In this document: positions 1-11,065 of the stretch, piece after piece
Layout: every line of letters begins with the position of its first letter
How positions within the stretch are numbered: position 1 is the first letter of the stretch
Translations under genes and position numbers: made by a program
The notes under the pieces: model-generated
The model's database searches: none
Told to the model about the DNA's origin: nothing
What the model saw: only the letters and a program-made list of their open reading frames with translations
Source of the DNA: Mycobacterium sp.
GTDB lineage: Bacteria; Actinomycetota; Actinomycetes; Mycobacteriales; Mycobacteriaceae
Reading direction: 5' to 3'
DNA: 37,776 nt
NCBI RefSeq assembly: GCF_019247635.1
Contig: NZ_JAFBAR010000104.1
Coordinates: forward strand, 1-37,776

Positions 1-610
1 ACGCATCTCGCTTCTGTCCCGCAAAACGGAATACGCCAACCCGGTGTGTGATCGTCGCCCGCGGCGCGTACGCGGTGCGCGCGACGTCGGGGTCGTATGG
101 TGCCGGCAATCGCAGCAGACGCGCGAGACGGCCCGTCCACAACAGCAATTCGCGCGGCATCGTGACCTCGAGCACTCGCGGTGTCCTCGCAAGTTCGGCG
201 GCACGCTTGCCGACGTAATGCACCTGGACATGATCACGGTGGCCGTAGCCGCCGTTGCGCTGGTAGCTCAGCAGCAGATGCGCGTCCTCATCGCGAAGTA
301 TCTGGGAGAGCCGCTGCGCCACTTCACCCGGATCCGCCCGTGCGAACCTGATGCGCCCCGGTGGATCCCGGTAGAACTCGGGGCCGTATCCGCTATCGGC
401 GTAGCCGAGGCACTCAACCCTGTGTATTCCCAAAATCCGTGCGCTGGAATGTAATTCACCCAGCCTGGACCGATCTTCATTCCAGACGCGCCCGTCGGTT
501 GCGGTTACGACGACCACACGATGCCCGGTGGCGGCCGCCCGCGCGAGGGTGCCGCCGGTAAGGATTACCTCGTCGTCCGGGTGGGCATGGAATGCGACGA
601 CGGTGGCCAT
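1..610 (-). CDS. PIG-L/LmbE-family N-deacetylase (3' end outside window)
   Basis: The minus strand reads open from an ATG at 610 through the window edge (203 codons, no stop). The protein begins MATVVAFHAHPDDE, the zinc-binding AHPDDE motif of the LmbE/PIG-L deacetylases (H10, D13). A second block, GHRDHVQVH at residues 123-131, matches the family's HxDHxxVH zinc motif. Members, including mycothiol enzymes MshB and Mca, remove acetyl or other acyl groups from amino sugars or conjugates; the substrate here cannot be told. It diverges from the osmC-like gene across 53 bp. A CATACT box 7 nt before the ATG on the minus strand could be a -10 element giving a leaderless mRNA. I do not recall a PIG-L gene at this place in M. 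tuberculosis. Family assignment is firm; function is open. Confidence 0.88.
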   Translation of the reverse strand, partial: MATVVAFHAHPDDEVILTGGTLARAAATGHRVVVVTATDGRVWNEDRSRLGELHSSARILGIHRVECLGYADSGYGPEFYRDPPGRIRFARADPGEVAQRLSQILRDEDAHLLLSYQRNGGYGHRDHVQVHYVGKRAAELARTPRVLEVTMPRELLLWTGRLARLLRLPAPYDPDVARTAYAPRATITHRVGVFRFAGQKRDA

Positions 611-663
611 GGATCGCAGTATGCCCGCCGACGCCCGCGAGAACCGCCGGGTAGAAAAGAGCC

Positions 664-1077
664 ATGACCGAACTGTGGGTTGAACGCACCGGCACCCGCC
701 GCTACACCGGGCACAGCTCGCGCGGCGCGCAGGTACTCGTCGGCTCCGAGGACGTCGAGGGGGTGTTCACGCCGGGCGAGCTGATGAAGATCGCGCTGGC
801 CGCCTGTAGCGGTATTTCCAGTGACCAGCCGCTGGCCCGTCGCCTCGGCGATGATTACCAAGCCGTGGTCCGGGTGTCCGGGGCGGCCGACCGCGAGCGG
901 GAGTGGTATCCGGTGCTCGAGGAAACCCTCGAGCTCGACCTGTCGGGCTTGACCGAGGACGACAAGGAGCGGCTGCTCACCGTCGTATACCGGGCCATCG
1001 ACGCGGTATGCACGGTTGGTCGGACCCTGAAGTCGGGGACCCGCGTCAACTTCGAGGTCGCCGATGTCGGATCCTGA
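664..1077 (+). CDS. OsmC-family peroxiredoxin-like protein (Rv2923c-like)
   Basis: A 137-residue protein, the usual length for an OsmC/Ohr domain. The two family cysteines are present: C48 in ALAACSG and C116 in DAVCTVGR. In OsmC and Ohr this pair reduces organic hydroperoxides through a disulfide relay in the cytoplasm, so the catalytic site looks intact. The N-terminal part supplies beta strands and the C-terminal TVVYRAIDAVCTVGRTLK the long helix. Start ATG 664 follows an AAGAG-type weak Shine-Dalgarno. The downstream acylphosphatase overlaps its 3' end by 14 nt in another frame, which suggests co-translation. Order osmC-acyP-smc matches Rv2923c-Rv2922A-Rv2922c from memory. Confidence 0.9.
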   Translation: MTELWVERTGTRRYTGHSSRGAQVLVGSEDVEGVFTPGELMKIALAACSGISSDQPLARRLGDDYQAVVRVSGAADREREWYPVLEETLELDLSGLTEDDKERLLTVVYRAIDAVCTVGRTLKSGTRVNFEVADVGS

Positions 1078-1345
1078 CGTGCGGCTGACCGCGTGGGTGC
1101 ACGGGCGGGTGCAGGGAGTCGGATTCCGGTGGTGGACCCGCTGCCGCGCATTGGAGCTGGGACTCACCGGTTATGCGGCCAACCAGGCCGACGGGCGCGT
1201 GCGGGTGGTCGCGCAGGGGCCGCGTGCGGCGGGCGAGAAACTGCTGCAGCTGCTACAGGGCGGCGCCGCGCCCGGGCACGTCGACAAGGTTATCGCCGAC
1301 TGGTCGCAACCGGCCGAACAGTTCAGCGGGTTCGTGGAGCGCTAG
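1064..1345 (+). CDS. acyP: Acylphosphatase
   Basis: A 93-residue acylphosphatase of standard length. It carries the signature GRVQGVGFR at residues 14-22, where the loop and R22 bind phosphate, and the catalytic asparagine N40 in GYAANQADGRV. The enzyme hydrolyses carboxyl-phosphate bonds such as acetyl phosphate or 1,3-bisphosphoglycerate in the cytosol. ATG 1064 lies inside the end of the osmC-like gene (14-nt overlap, different frame). Both genes precede smc, as in other mycobacteria. The usual GW at the start of the second motif is GY here, a conservative change. Function is well supported; its physiological substrate is not known. Confidence 0.92.
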   Translation: MSDPDVRLTAWVHGRVQGVGFRWWTRCRALELGLTGYAANQADGRVRVVAQGPRAAGEKLLQLLQGGAAPGHVDKVIADWSQPAEQFSGFVER

Positions 1346-1514
1346 GGCGGCCATTGATCGTGACGCTGGCGAGTCAACGCGGCAACACCGAAGCAGTTAC
1401 TGATGTGGCGTCTGTGGCCAGTGTGTCGGACTCGCCCTGACCTCCGGATTTCGGGCCGCGTGACACCCCCGGAGGAGCGTGGGTCGCTCAATTTGGGCGG
1501 TAGTCTGGCACGCC
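1346..1514 (+). promoter_or_regulatory. smc upstream region with leaderless-type -10
   Basis: This 169-bp gap holds no supportable gene. TAGTCT at 1501-1506 fits the mycobacterial -10 pattern TANNNT and lies 8 nt before GTG 1515, the spacing of a leaderless transcript. No convincing -35 is visible. A GGAGGA at 1471-1476 is too close (2 nt) to an in-frame GTG at 1479 and too far from 1515, so it probably does not set the start. Confidence 0.45.
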
Positions 1515-4500
1515 GTGTACCTCAAGAGTCTGACGCTGAAGGGCTTTAAGTCCTTCGCTTCGCCGACGACTCTGCGTTTCGAGCCGGGCATCACCGCCGT
1601 GGTCGGTCCCAACGGCTCCGGCAAATCGAACGTGGTCGACGCCCTGGCGTGGGTGATGGGGGAGCAGGGCGCAAAGACACTGCGCGGCGGCAAGATGGAG
1701 GACGTCATCTTCGCCGGCACCTCGTCGCGCGCCCCGCTGGGTCGCGCCGAAGTCACCGTCACCATCGACAACTCCGACAACGTGCTGCCGATCGAGTACG
1801 CCGAGGTGTCGCTCACCCGGCGGATGTTCCGCGACGGCGCCAGCGAATACGAAATCAACGGCGCCAGTTGCCGTTTGATGGATGTCCAGGAGCTATTGAG
1901 CGATTCGGGCATCGGCCGCGAGATGCACGTGATCGTCGGGCAGGGCAAGCTCGACGAGATCCTGCAGTCCCGGCCCGAGGACCGTCGGGCGTTCATCGAA
2001 GAAGCCGCTGGGGTCCTCAAGCACCGCAAGCGCAAGGAGAAGGCGCTGCGCAAGCTTGATGCGATGTCGGCGAACCTGGCCCGGCTCACCGACCTCACCA
2101 CCGAACTGCGGCGTCAACTCAAACCGTTGGGTCGCCAAGCCGAGGTGGCCCGGCGCGCCCAGAGCATCCAGGCCGATCTGCGCGACGCCCGGCTGCGGCT
2201 GGCGGCCGACGACCTGGTGAACCGGCAGACGGAGCGCGACGCCATCCTCGAGGCCGAGACCGCGATGCGCCGCGAGCACGACGAGGCCGCCGCCCGGCTG
2301 GCGGTGGCCTCCGCGGAGCTGGTCGCGCACGAGACCGCGCTGGCCGAGCTCTCGATCCGGGCCGAATCGGTGCAGAACACCTGGTTTGGGCTGTCCGCGC
2401 TGGCCGAGCGGGTGGGCGCCACCGTGCGCATCGCCAGCGAACGCGCGCAACACCTCGACGTGGAGCCGGTGACCAGCAGTGACGCCGACCCTGACGCACT
2501 GGAAGCGGAGGCCGATCAGGTGGCGATCGCCGAGCAGCGCCTGTTGGCGGAGCTGGCCGCCGCGAGCGGCCGGTTGGACACTGCGCGGGCCGCGTTGGCC
2601 GACCGTGAGCGCGAGGCCGCGGAGGCCGACCGCGCCCACCTTGCGGCCGTGCGGGCGGAGGCGGACCGGCGCGAGGGTCTGGCCCGGCTGACCGGGCAGG
2701 TAGAGACCATGCGGGCGCGCGTCGAGTCGATCGACGACAGCGTCGCGCGGTTGTCCGAGCGCATCGAGGAGGGCGCCGCGCGCGCCCAGCACACGAAAGC
2801 GGCGTTCGAGACCGTGCAGGGCCGCGTGCGCGAACTGGACCAGGGTGAGGTCGGCCTGGACGAACACCATGACCGTACGGTGGCCGCGTTGCGGCTGGCC
2901 GACGAACGCGTCGCCGAATTGCTGGCCGCTGAGCGCGGCGCCGAGCGTCAGGTGGCCTCGCTGCGGGCGCGTATCGACGCGCTCGCAGTGGGACTCGAGC
3001 GCAAGGACGGCGCGGCGTGGTTAGCGCAAAACCACAGTGGCACAGGGCTTTTCGGGTCAGTCGCCAAGTTGGTGAAAGTGCGCCCGGGCTACGAAGCCGC
3101 GCTGGCCGCCGTGCTGGGGCCCGCGGCCGACGCCTTGGCCGCCGACAACCTGGGCGCCGCCCGCAACGCCGTCGCCGCGCTCAAGAGTGCCGACGCCGGC
3201 CGCGCGGCCCTGGTACTGGGCGACTGGCCGGCGCCGACGGATCCCGCTCCCGCACCGCTTCCCGGAGGTGCATTGTGGGCGCTCGACGTGGTCGAGGTGC
3301 CGGCCCGGCTGCGCGGCGCGATGGTCGCCATGTTGACCGGCGTCGCGGTCGTGAACGACTTGGGCGAAGCGTTGGGGTTGGTCGCCAGCCGGCCCCAACT
3401 GCGGGCGGTCACGGTTGACGGTGACCTGGTGGGCGCCGGCTGGATGAGCGGCGGCTCCGAGCGCAAGCTCTCCACGCTGGAGGTCACCTCGGAGATCGAC
3501 AAGGCCAACAGCGAACTGGCCACGGCCGAGGCGCAGGTGGCTCAGCTGAGCGCCGCCCTGGCGGGGGCGCTGACCGAGCAGACCGCCCGCCAGGACGCCG
3601 CCGAGCAGGCCCTGGCCGCACTCAACGAGTCGGACACCGCAATCTCGGCGATGTATGAACAGCTGGGCCGCCTCGGGCAGGAGGCGCGCGCGGCCGAGGA
3701 GGAGTGGCACAGGTTGCTGGCGCAGCGCGAGGAGCTGGAAGCCGGGCGCGCAACGACCCTCGAGGAGGTCGTCGAACTCGAGACCAGGCTGCGCAACGCC
3801 CAGCAGACCCGGCAGGTGCAGGCCGCCGAACCTGTTGACCGACAACAGATTGCGGCCGCCGCCGAAACCGCTCGCGGCGTGGAGGTGGAGGCTCGACTTG
3901 CGGTGCGGACCGCCGAAGAACGCGCCAACGCGGTGCGGGGGCGTGCCGATTCGTTGCGCCGGGCAGCCGCCGCCGAGCGCGACGCGCGGCTGCGGGCCCA
4001 GCAGGCGCACGCCGCACGCCTGCGCGCGGCCGCGGTGGCCGCGGCGGTGGCCGATTCCGGGCGCCTGGTGGCCGACCGGTTGAACCGGGTGGTCGCGGCG
4101 GCGGCGCGGCACCGCGATGCCCTGGTCGCCGAACGCCAGCAACGGTCGGTGACGATGACCGCGGTCCGCGAGGAGGCGAACACGCTCAGCGCGCGGGTGG
4201 CCCAGCTCACCGATTCGCTGCACCGCGACGAGGTGGCCAACGCGCAGGCGGCGCTGCGTATCGAGCAACTCGAGCAGATGGTGCTCGACCAGTTCGGCAT
4301 GGCGCCGGCCGACTTGGTGGCCGAGTACGGCCCGCAGGTCGAGCTGCCGCCCACCGAGCTCGAGATGGCCGAATTCGAGCAGGCCCGGGAGCGCGGCGAG
4401 CCGGTGATCGCGCCCGCGCCGATGCGCTTCGACCGCCCCACCCAGGAGCGTCGTGCCAGACGCGCCGAACGCGAGTTGGCCGAGCTGGGCAGGGTCAATC

Positions 4501-5114
4501 CACTGGCCCTGGAGGAATTTGCCGCACTGGAGGAGCGCTACAACTTCCTGTCCACTCAGCTCGAGGACGTCAAGGCGGCGCGCAAGGACCTGCTCGACGT
4601 CGTCGCCGACGTGGACGCCCGCATTCTGCAGGTGTTCAGCGAGGCGTTCGTGGACGTGGAACGCGAATTTCGGGGCGTTTTTGCCGCGTTGTTCCCCGGC
4701 GGAGAAGGCCGGTTGCGGCTGACCGAGCCCGACGACATGCTCACCACCGGCATCGAGGTGGAGGCCCGTCCGCCCGGCAAGAAGATCACCCGGCTGTCTT
4801 TGCTGTCCGGCGGCGAGAAAGCTCTGACGGCCGTCGCGATGCTGGTCGCCATCTTCCGCGCGCGGCCGTCGCCGTTCTACATCATGGACGAGGTGGAGGC
4901 CGCCCTCGATGACACCAACCTGCAACGTCTGATCGGGCTGTTCGCACAGCTGCGGGACCGGTCGCAGCTGATCATCATCACGCACCAGAAGCCGACGATG
5001 GAAGTCGCCGACGCGCTCTACGGCGTCACCATGCAGGACGACGGCATCACCGCGGTGATCTCCCAGCGGATGCGCGGTCAGCAGGTGGACGAGCTCGTTT
5101 CGAACTCGGTCTAG
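1515..5114 (+). CDS. smc: Chromosome segregation ATPase SMC
   Basis: A 1199-residue SMC protein of normal length. The N-terminal head has Walker A GPNGSGKS (residues 31-38). Coiled coils, rich in A/E/R/L, flank a hinge at about residues 505-645. The C-terminal head has the ABC signature LSGGEK (1097-1102) and Walker B FYIMDE (1121-1126), followed by the D-loop region EAALDD. SMC dimers organise and compact the chromosome and help segregate sister origins with ScpA/ScpB, neither of which is encoded here. I chose GTG 1515 because known mycobacterial SMC proteins begin [14 protein letters not shown]; an in-frame GTG at 1479 would add 12 unlikely residues. The hairpin at 5123-5181 follows it, then ftsY, the order seen in many bacteria. 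Confidence 0.97.
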   Translation: MYLKSLTLKGFKSFASPTTLRFEPGITAVVGPNGSGKSNVVDALAWVMGEQGAKTLRGGKMEDVIFAGTSSRAPLGRAEVTVTIDNSDNVLPIEYAEVSLTRRMFRDGASEYEINGASCRLMDVQELLSDSGIGREMHVIVGQGKLDEILQSRPEDRRAFIEEAAGVLKHRKRKEKALRKLDAMSANLARLTDLTTELRRQLKPLGRQAEVARRAQSIQADLRDARLRLAADDLVNRQTERDAILEAETAMRREHDEAAARLAVASAELVAHETALAELSIRAESVQNTWFGLSALAERVGATVRIASERAQHLDVEPVTSSDADPDALEAEADQVAIAEQRLLAELAAASGRLDTARAALADREREAAEADRAHLAAVRAEADRREGLARLTGQVETMRARVESIDDSVARLSERIEEGAARAQHTKAAFETVQGRVRELDQGEVGLDEHHDRTVAALRLADERVAELLAAERGAERQVASLRARIDALAVGLERKDGAAWLAQNHSGTGLFGSVAKLVKVRPGYEAALAAVLGPAADALAADNLGAARNAVAALKSADAGRAALVLGDWPAPTDPAPAPLPGGALWALDVVEVPARLRGAMVAMLTGVAVVNDLGEALGLVASRPQLRAVTVDGDLVGAGWMSGGSERKLSTLEVTSEIDKANSELATAEAQVAQLSAALAGALTEQTARQDAAEQALAALNESDTAISAMYEQLGRLGQEARAAEEEWHRLLAQREELEAGRATTLEEVVELETRLRNAQQTRQVQAAEPVDRQQIAAAAETARGVEVEARLAVRTAEERANAVRGRADSLRRAAAAERDARLRAQQAHAARLRAAAVAAAVADSGRLVADRLNRVVAAAARHRDALVAERQQRSVTMTAVREEANTLSARVAQLTDSLHRDEVANAQAALRIEQLEQMVLDQFGMAPADLVAEYGPQVELPPTELEMAEFEQARERGEPVIAPAPMRFDRPTQERRARRAERELAELGRVNPLALEEFAALEERYNFLSTQLEDVKAARKDLLDVVADVDARILQVFSEAFVDVEREFRGVFAALFPGGEGRLRLTEPDDMLTTGIEVEARPPGKKITRLSLLSGGEKALTAVAMLVAIFRARPSPFYIMDEVEAALDDTNLQRLIGLFAQLRDRSQLIIITHQKPTMEVADALYGVTMQDDGITAVISQRMRGQQVDELVSNSV

Positions 5115-5122
5115 CTCCCACG

Positions 5123-5181
5123 GCGAGCAGACGCAGAAGCACCCATTTCGGTACGAAACGGGTGCTTCTGCGTCTGCTCGC
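5123..5181. repeat. 59-bp near-perfect palindrome between smc and ftsY
   Basis: The arms 5123-5144 and 5160-5181 are exact inverted complements over 22 bp. After one A/C mismatch, an inner stem TTTCG (5146-5150) / CGAAA (5154-5158) closes on GTA. There is no T-tract, so it is not a textbook intrinsic terminator. It lies 9 nt after the smc stop and 53 nt before the ftsY start. It could attenuate or process the smc-ftsY mRNA, or be a copy of a dispersed mycobacterial palindrome. Confidence 0.85.
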
Positions 5182-5234
5182 GCTATCGAGCCCCTGCCCC
5201 CTGTCGGATGTCCCAAGGCTGGAAGGATGGCAGC

Positions 5235-6542
5235 GTGTCGCAGGGTCTGTGGATCGCCGTCGCGGTCGTGGCCGTTCTCGTCGTCATCGCAGCGCTGGTC
5301 CTGGGCCTGGTGCGGCACCGGCGGCGGCGGATCAGTCTGTCGGCTCCTGCCGAGCCCGGGATAATCGACCGTTCGGGCGGCTACGCCCCGTCGTCGGGCA
5401 TCACGTTCAGCCAGACCCCGACCGTGGACCGGATCGACACCGCCGGGCTGCCAGCGGTGGGCGACGACGCGACCATTCCCCGCGATGCCCCGAAGCGCAC
5501 CATCTCCGACGTTCAGCTGCCCGAGCCAGAAACCATAACGCCGCCAAGTCCCCAACCGCTGCCGCCGGAGCCCGCGTCCCCGACGGCCGAAGCGGCCGAA
5601 GCGGCCGAAATAGAGGCCATCGCACCTCCGGAAGGCCGGCTGGAGCGGCTGCGCGGACGGCTCGCCAGGTCGCAGAACGCACTGGGGCGTGGCGTGCTGG
5701 GGCTGATCGGCGGCGGCGACCTGGACGAGGACTCCTGGCAAGAGGTCGAGGACACACTGCTGATCGCCGATCTGGGCCCGGTCGTCACCGAATCGGTGGT
5801 CACCCACCTGCGCGGCCGGCTGGCCAGCGGCAACGTCCGCACCGAGGCCGATGCCCGGGCCGTGCTGCGCGACGTGCTGATCACGGAGCTGCAGCCCGAT
5901 ATGGACCGTTCCATCCGTGCCCTGCCGCACACCGACCATCCGTCGGTGCTGCTGGTCGTCGGCGTCAACGGCACGGGAAAGACCACCACGGTCGGCAAGC
6001 TCGCGCGGGTGCTGGTGGCCGACGGCCGGCGCGTCGTGCTGGGTGCGGCCGACACCTTCCGCGCCGCGGCGGCCGATCAGCTGCAGACCTGGGCGTCCAG
6101 GGTGGGCGCGGACGTGGTCCGCGGAGCAGAAGGCGCCGACCCGGCCTCGGTGGCGTTCGACGCGGTCGACAAGGGCATCGAAGCCGGCGCCGACGTCGTC
6201 GTTATCGACACCGCGGGCCGGCTGCACACCAAGGTCGGGCTGATGGACGAACTGGGCAAGGTGAAACGTGTCGTAACACGGCGCGCGGCCGTCGACGAGG
6301 TGCTCTTGGTCCTCGACGCCACAATCGGTCAGAACGGGCTGGCGCAGGCCCGGGTATTCGCCGACGTCGTCGACATCACCGGCGCGGTGCTGACCAAGCT
6401 TGACGGAACGGCCAAGGGCGGCATCGTCTTCCGCGTTCAGCAGGAACTCGGGGTGCCGGTCAAGCTCGTCGGGCTCGGTGAAGGTCCCGACGATCTGGCG
6501 CCGTTTGAGCCGGCGGCATTTGTGGACGCCCTGCTCGGCTGA
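5235..6542 (+). CDS. ftsY: Signal recognition particle receptor FtsY
   Basis: A 435-residue SRP receptor GTPase. Residues 5-27 form one hydrophobic N-terminal segment followed by RHRRRR, so the protein is anchored in the membrane, as in other actinobacterial FtsY. A Pro/Glu/Ala-rich linker follows, then the N domain and the G domain: GVNGTGKTT from residue 243, DTAGR at 325-329, TKLDGTAKGG at 387-396. It docks ribosome-SRP complexes at the membrane with Ffh, encoded at 15063. GTG 5235 was chosen because GGAAGGA (5221-5227) sits 7 nt upstream; an in-frame ATG at 5208 would add nine residues and lacks such a site. It probably ends its own unit, since amt has a separate 141-bp upstream region. 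Confidence 0.96.
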   Translation: MSQGLWIAVAVVAVLVVIAALVLGLVRHRRRRISLSAPAEPGIIDRSGGYAPSSGITFSQTPTVDRIDTAGLPAVGDDATIPRDAPKRTISDVQLPEPETITPPSPQPLPPEPASPTAEAAEAAEIEAIAPPEGRLERLRGRLARSQNALGRGVLGLIGGGDLDEDSWQEVEDTLLIADLGPVVTESVVTHLRGRLASGNVRTEADARAVLRDVLITELQPDMDRSIRALPHTDHPSVLLVVGVNGTGKTTTVGKLARVLVADGRRVVLGAADTFRAAAADQLQTWASRVGADVVRGAEGADPASVAFDAVDKGIEAGADVVVIDTAGRLHTKVGLMDELGKVKRVVTRRAAVDEVLLVLDATIGQNGLAQARVFADVVDITGAVLTKLDGTAKGGIVFRVQQELGVPVKLVGLGEGPDDLAPFEPAAFVDALLG

Positions 6543-6550
6543 CAACGCTT

Positions 6551-6606
6551 ACACGCGGCGTGTGACGTTAATCCCGCCGAAACATGGCGGCTCCATTGCC
6601 GAAACA
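6551..6606 (+). promoter_or_regulatory. Candidate GlnR operator upstream of amt
   Basis: The 9-mer GCCGAAACA occurs at 6576-6584 and 6598-6606, exactly 22 bp apart, so both GAAAC boxes face the same side of the helix. GlnR sites in actinobacteria are arrays of GTnAC-n6-GAAAC-n6 units, which repeat every 22 bp, and amt-glnB-glnD is a known GlnR target in mycobacteria. The GTnAC halves are poorly matched here. A small inverted repeat ACACG-CGG-CGTGT lies just upstream at 6551-6563. Confidence 0.4.
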
Positions 6607-6683
6607 ACCATTGCGCATGGTTCTGGATCAGGTCATCAGGCACGTGTCTGACGGCCAGTTGAGGGCCGACCGGAGGTGAGCGA

Positions 6684-8437
<1,754 letters not shown>

Positions 8438-8494
8438 GAATAGCCGCACATTGCTGATCCGGGCTGTGTCCAGCCCCAGGCGGGCCGGGTAGGT

Positions 8495-10984
8495 GTGACG
8501 ACACCTCAACCCGGCCCTTCCGGGGTTTCCGGATCGGAGGATTCGCACCAACCTGACACGGGAAACACTTGCGTGGCAAGCGATCTGGCTGCCGCGCGGC
8601 GCGCGCTGCTGTCAGTCCCGAGCACCGAATTGGACGCCGCCGCGCTGCGCCAGGCGTGTCTCGATCTGCACGAGTCCTGGTTGCAGGCCAAGGCCGCCGA
8701 GATCGGGATCACCGAAGACAGTGGCTTCGCGCTCGTCGCGAACGGCGGGCTCGGCCGCCGAGAGATGCTGCCGTACTCGGACCTGGACCTGGTGCTGTTG
8801 CATGACGGTAAGCGGACCGACGCACTGGGCGAGGTTGCCGATCGGCTCTGGTATCCGCTGTGGGACGCCAATATGCGCTTGGACCATAGCGTGCGCACGG
8901 TCGGCGAGGCGTTGAGCACCGCCAACAACGACATGACGGCGGCCCTGGGTCTGTTGGAAGCACGCCATATCGCCGGGGACCAGCCGCTGTCGGCCGAGCT
9001 CACCGAGGGCGTGCGACGGCAATGGCGCAGCGGGATTCGGTCTCGCATGGGCGAGCTTGTGGAGATGACGCAGGCGCGCTGGCGCCGGTGCGGCCGGATC
9101 TTCAACCGCGCCGAACCCGACCTCAAGTCGGGTCGCGGCGGGCTGCGCGACGTGCAGCTGCTGGACGCGCTGGCGCTCGCCCAGCTGATCGACCGACACG
9201 GCATCGGTAATCCGGACATGCCGGCGGGTTCGCTGGACAGCGCATATCAGACCCTGCTCGACGTGCGCACCGAGCTGCACCGGGTCTCGGGCCGGGGTCG
9301 TGATCAGCTGCTGGCCCAGTTCGCCGACGAGGTCAGCGCCGCCCTGGGCGTGGGCGACCGGTTTGCCCTGGCGCGCATGCTGTCCAACGCCGGCCGCACT
9401 ATCAGCTATCACTCCGAGGCCGGGCTGCGTACCGCCGAGAACGCCCTGCCCCGGCGTGGCCTCACCGCCTTGGTGCGCCGGCCCAAGCGGCGTCCTCTGG
9501 ACGAGGGTGTGGTCGAGTACGGCGGCGAAATCGTGCTCGCGCTCGACGCTAAACCCGAACACGATCCCGGGCTGGTGTTGCGCGTGGCCGCGGCGTCGGC
9601 CCACACCGGCCTGCCGATCAGTTCCGCCACGCTGAACCGGCTGGCCGCTACCGCCCCCGACCTGCCGACGCCCTGGCCGCGGGAGGTCTTGGACGATCTG
9701 CTGGTGGTGATCTCCGCCGGGCCCACCACGGTGGGCACGATCGAGGCGCTGGACCGCACCGGGCTGTGGGGGCGGTTGCTGCCGGAATGGGACGCGATCC
9801 GCGACCTGCCGCCGCGCGACGTGTCGCACAAGTGGACCGTGGACCGCCATGTCGTGGCGACAACTGTGAATGCGGCGCCGCTGGTCACTCGGGTGGCGCG
9901 GCCAGACCTGCTTGCGCTCGGCGCGCTGCTGCACGACATCGGCAAAGGGCGTGGCGTCGACCACTGTGTGCTCGGGGCCGACCTGGTGAGACCGATCGTC
10001 GAGCGGCTGGGGCTGGCGCCCGCCGACGTCGAAACGGTCTCGCAAATGGTCCGCCATCACCTGTTGCTACCCATCACGGCGACCCGAAGCGACCTGAAGG
10101 ATCCCGCGACCATCGAGGGCGTGTCCGAGGCGCTGGGCGGGGATCCGCAGTTGCTCGAACTGCTGCACGCATTGTCGGAGGCCGACTCCTTGGCCACCGG
10201 GCCGGGAGTGTGGAGCGACTGGAAGGCGTCTCTGGTCAACGACCTTGTCCGGCGCTGCCGATTAGTGATGGCGGGTGAGCCGCTGCCGCAGGCCGAACCT
10301 ACTGCGCCACGCTATCTTTCGCTGGCAGCCGACCACGGGGTGCACGTGGAGATCCAGCCAAGCGACAGCGAGCGCAATACCGCCGTGATGGTCGCCCCCG
10401 ATCAACGCGCGCTGGTGTCCAAAGCGGCGGCCGTGCTGGCCCTGAATTCGTTGCGGGTCCATTCGGCGACGGTCAACATTCACGAGGGTGTCGCGATCAC
10501 CGAGTTCGTGGTGTCACCGCTTTTCGGTTCGCCGCCGGCGGCCGACCTGCTGCGTCAGCAGTTCGTCGGCGCCCTCAACGGCGACGTCGACGTCCTCGGC
10601 ACGCTGGAGAAGCGCTACGCCGACGCGGCCGGTTCGGCGGTGGGTCGAGCCGGCGAGGTCCAGCTCGGGGCGCCCCTGACGCGGTCGACCGCCCCGCCCC
10701 ACATCCTGTGGCTGGACACCGCCGCTCCCGGTCAGCTCGTCGTCGAGGTGCGTGCCATGGACCGGATCGGGTTGCTCGCCCTGCTGACCCGGGGGCTCGA
10801 GCGTGCCGGTGCCGACATCACCTGGGCGAAGGTCAACACGTTCGGCTCCACGGCGGCCGATGTCTTCTGTGTGGCCGTGCCGGAGGAATCCGAGGACGCT
10901 GCAAGGGCCGCGGTCGAGGAACACTTATTGGCTGTCTTGGGCGCGTCCCGGGACGCCGTGTTCGACGAGCCCGCAGGCGACTAG
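8495..10984 (+). CDS. glnD: PII uridylyl/adenylyl-transferase GlnD
   Basis: An 829-residue bifunctional enzyme. The nucleotidyltransferase domain shows GGLGRRE (84-90) and SDLDLV with D96 and D98. An HD phosphohydrolase domain follows with [10 protein letters not shown] (H480, D481). Two ACT domains lie at about residues 625-690 and 746-815, the glutamine sensors. It modifies and demodifies GlnB Y51; in actinobacteria the group is AMP. The start is uncertain. GTG 8495 gives a 26-residue polar extension, while an in-frame GTG at 8573 (803 residues) starts nearer the N-terminus I recall for M. tuberculosis GlnD. Neither has a strong Shine-Dalgarno. It is the last gene of the amt operon and faces the helicase gene across a hairpin. 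Confidence 0.95.
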   Translation: MTTPQPGPSGVSGSEDSHQPDTGNTCVASDLAAARRALLSVPSTELDAAALRQACLDLHESWLQAKAAEIGITEDSGFALVANGGLGRREMLPYSDLDLVLLHDGKRTDALGEVADRLWYPLWDANMRLDHSVRTVGEALSTANNDMTAALGLLEARHIAGDQPLSAELTEGVRRQWRSGIRSRMGELVEMTQARWRRCGRIFNRAEPDLKSGRGGLRDVQLLDALALAQLIDRHGIGNPDMPAGSLDSAYQTLLDVRTELHRVSGRGRDQLLAQFADEVSAALGVGDRFALARMLSNAGRTISYHSEAGLRTAENALPRRGLTALVRRPKRRPLDEGVVEYGGEIVLALDAKPEHDPGLVLRVAAASAHTGLPISSATLNRLAATAPDLPTPWPREVLDDLLVVISAGPTTVGTIEALDRTGLWGRLLPEWDAIRDLPPRDVSHKWTVDRHVVATTVNAAPLVTRVARPDLLALGALLHDIGKGRGVDHCVLGADLVRPIVERLGLAPADVETVSQMVRHHLLLPITATRSDLKDPATIEGVSEALGGDPQLLELLHALSEADSLATGPGVWSDWKASLVNDLVRRCRLVMAGEPLPQAEPTAPRYLSLAADHGVHVEIQPSDSERNTAVMVAPDQRALVSKAAAVLALNSLRVHSATVNIHEGVAITEFVVSPLFGSPPAADLLRQQFVGALNGDVDVLGTLEKRYADAAGSAVGRAGEVQLGAPLTRSTAPPHILWLDTAAPGQLVVEVRAMDRIGLLALLTRGLERAGADITWAKVNTFGSTAADVFCVAVPEESEDAARAAVEEHLLAVLGASRDAVFDEPAGD

Positions 10985-10992
10985 GTTTGGCT

Positions 10993-11055
10993 CGCCGAGA
11001 TTGCCGTCATGGTCGTGATTTCGCCGGATACACAACCCTCACGGCAATCTCGGCG
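10993..11055. terminator. Hairpin between convergent glnD and helicase genes
   Basis: CGCCGAGATTGCCGT (10993-11007) is exactly complementary to 11041-11055, and inner segments 11009-11017 and 11031-11039 pair at 7 of 9 positions. It lies 8 nt past the glnD stop and 10 nt from the helicase stop, so it could end transcription both ways. It lacks T-tracts. Confidence 0.6.
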
Positions 11056-11065
11056 CAGGCTGCGC

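Noticed and set aside
3057..6545. 1162-codon open frame on the minus strand
   Set aside because: It lies antisense to smc and ftsY and spans their separate frames; its protein is low-complexity His/Arg/Gly/Gln text with no domain. High-GC third positions keep the opposite strand open.
8612..10060. 482-codon minus-strand open frame
   Set aside because: It is antisense to the well-supported glnD and has no domain.
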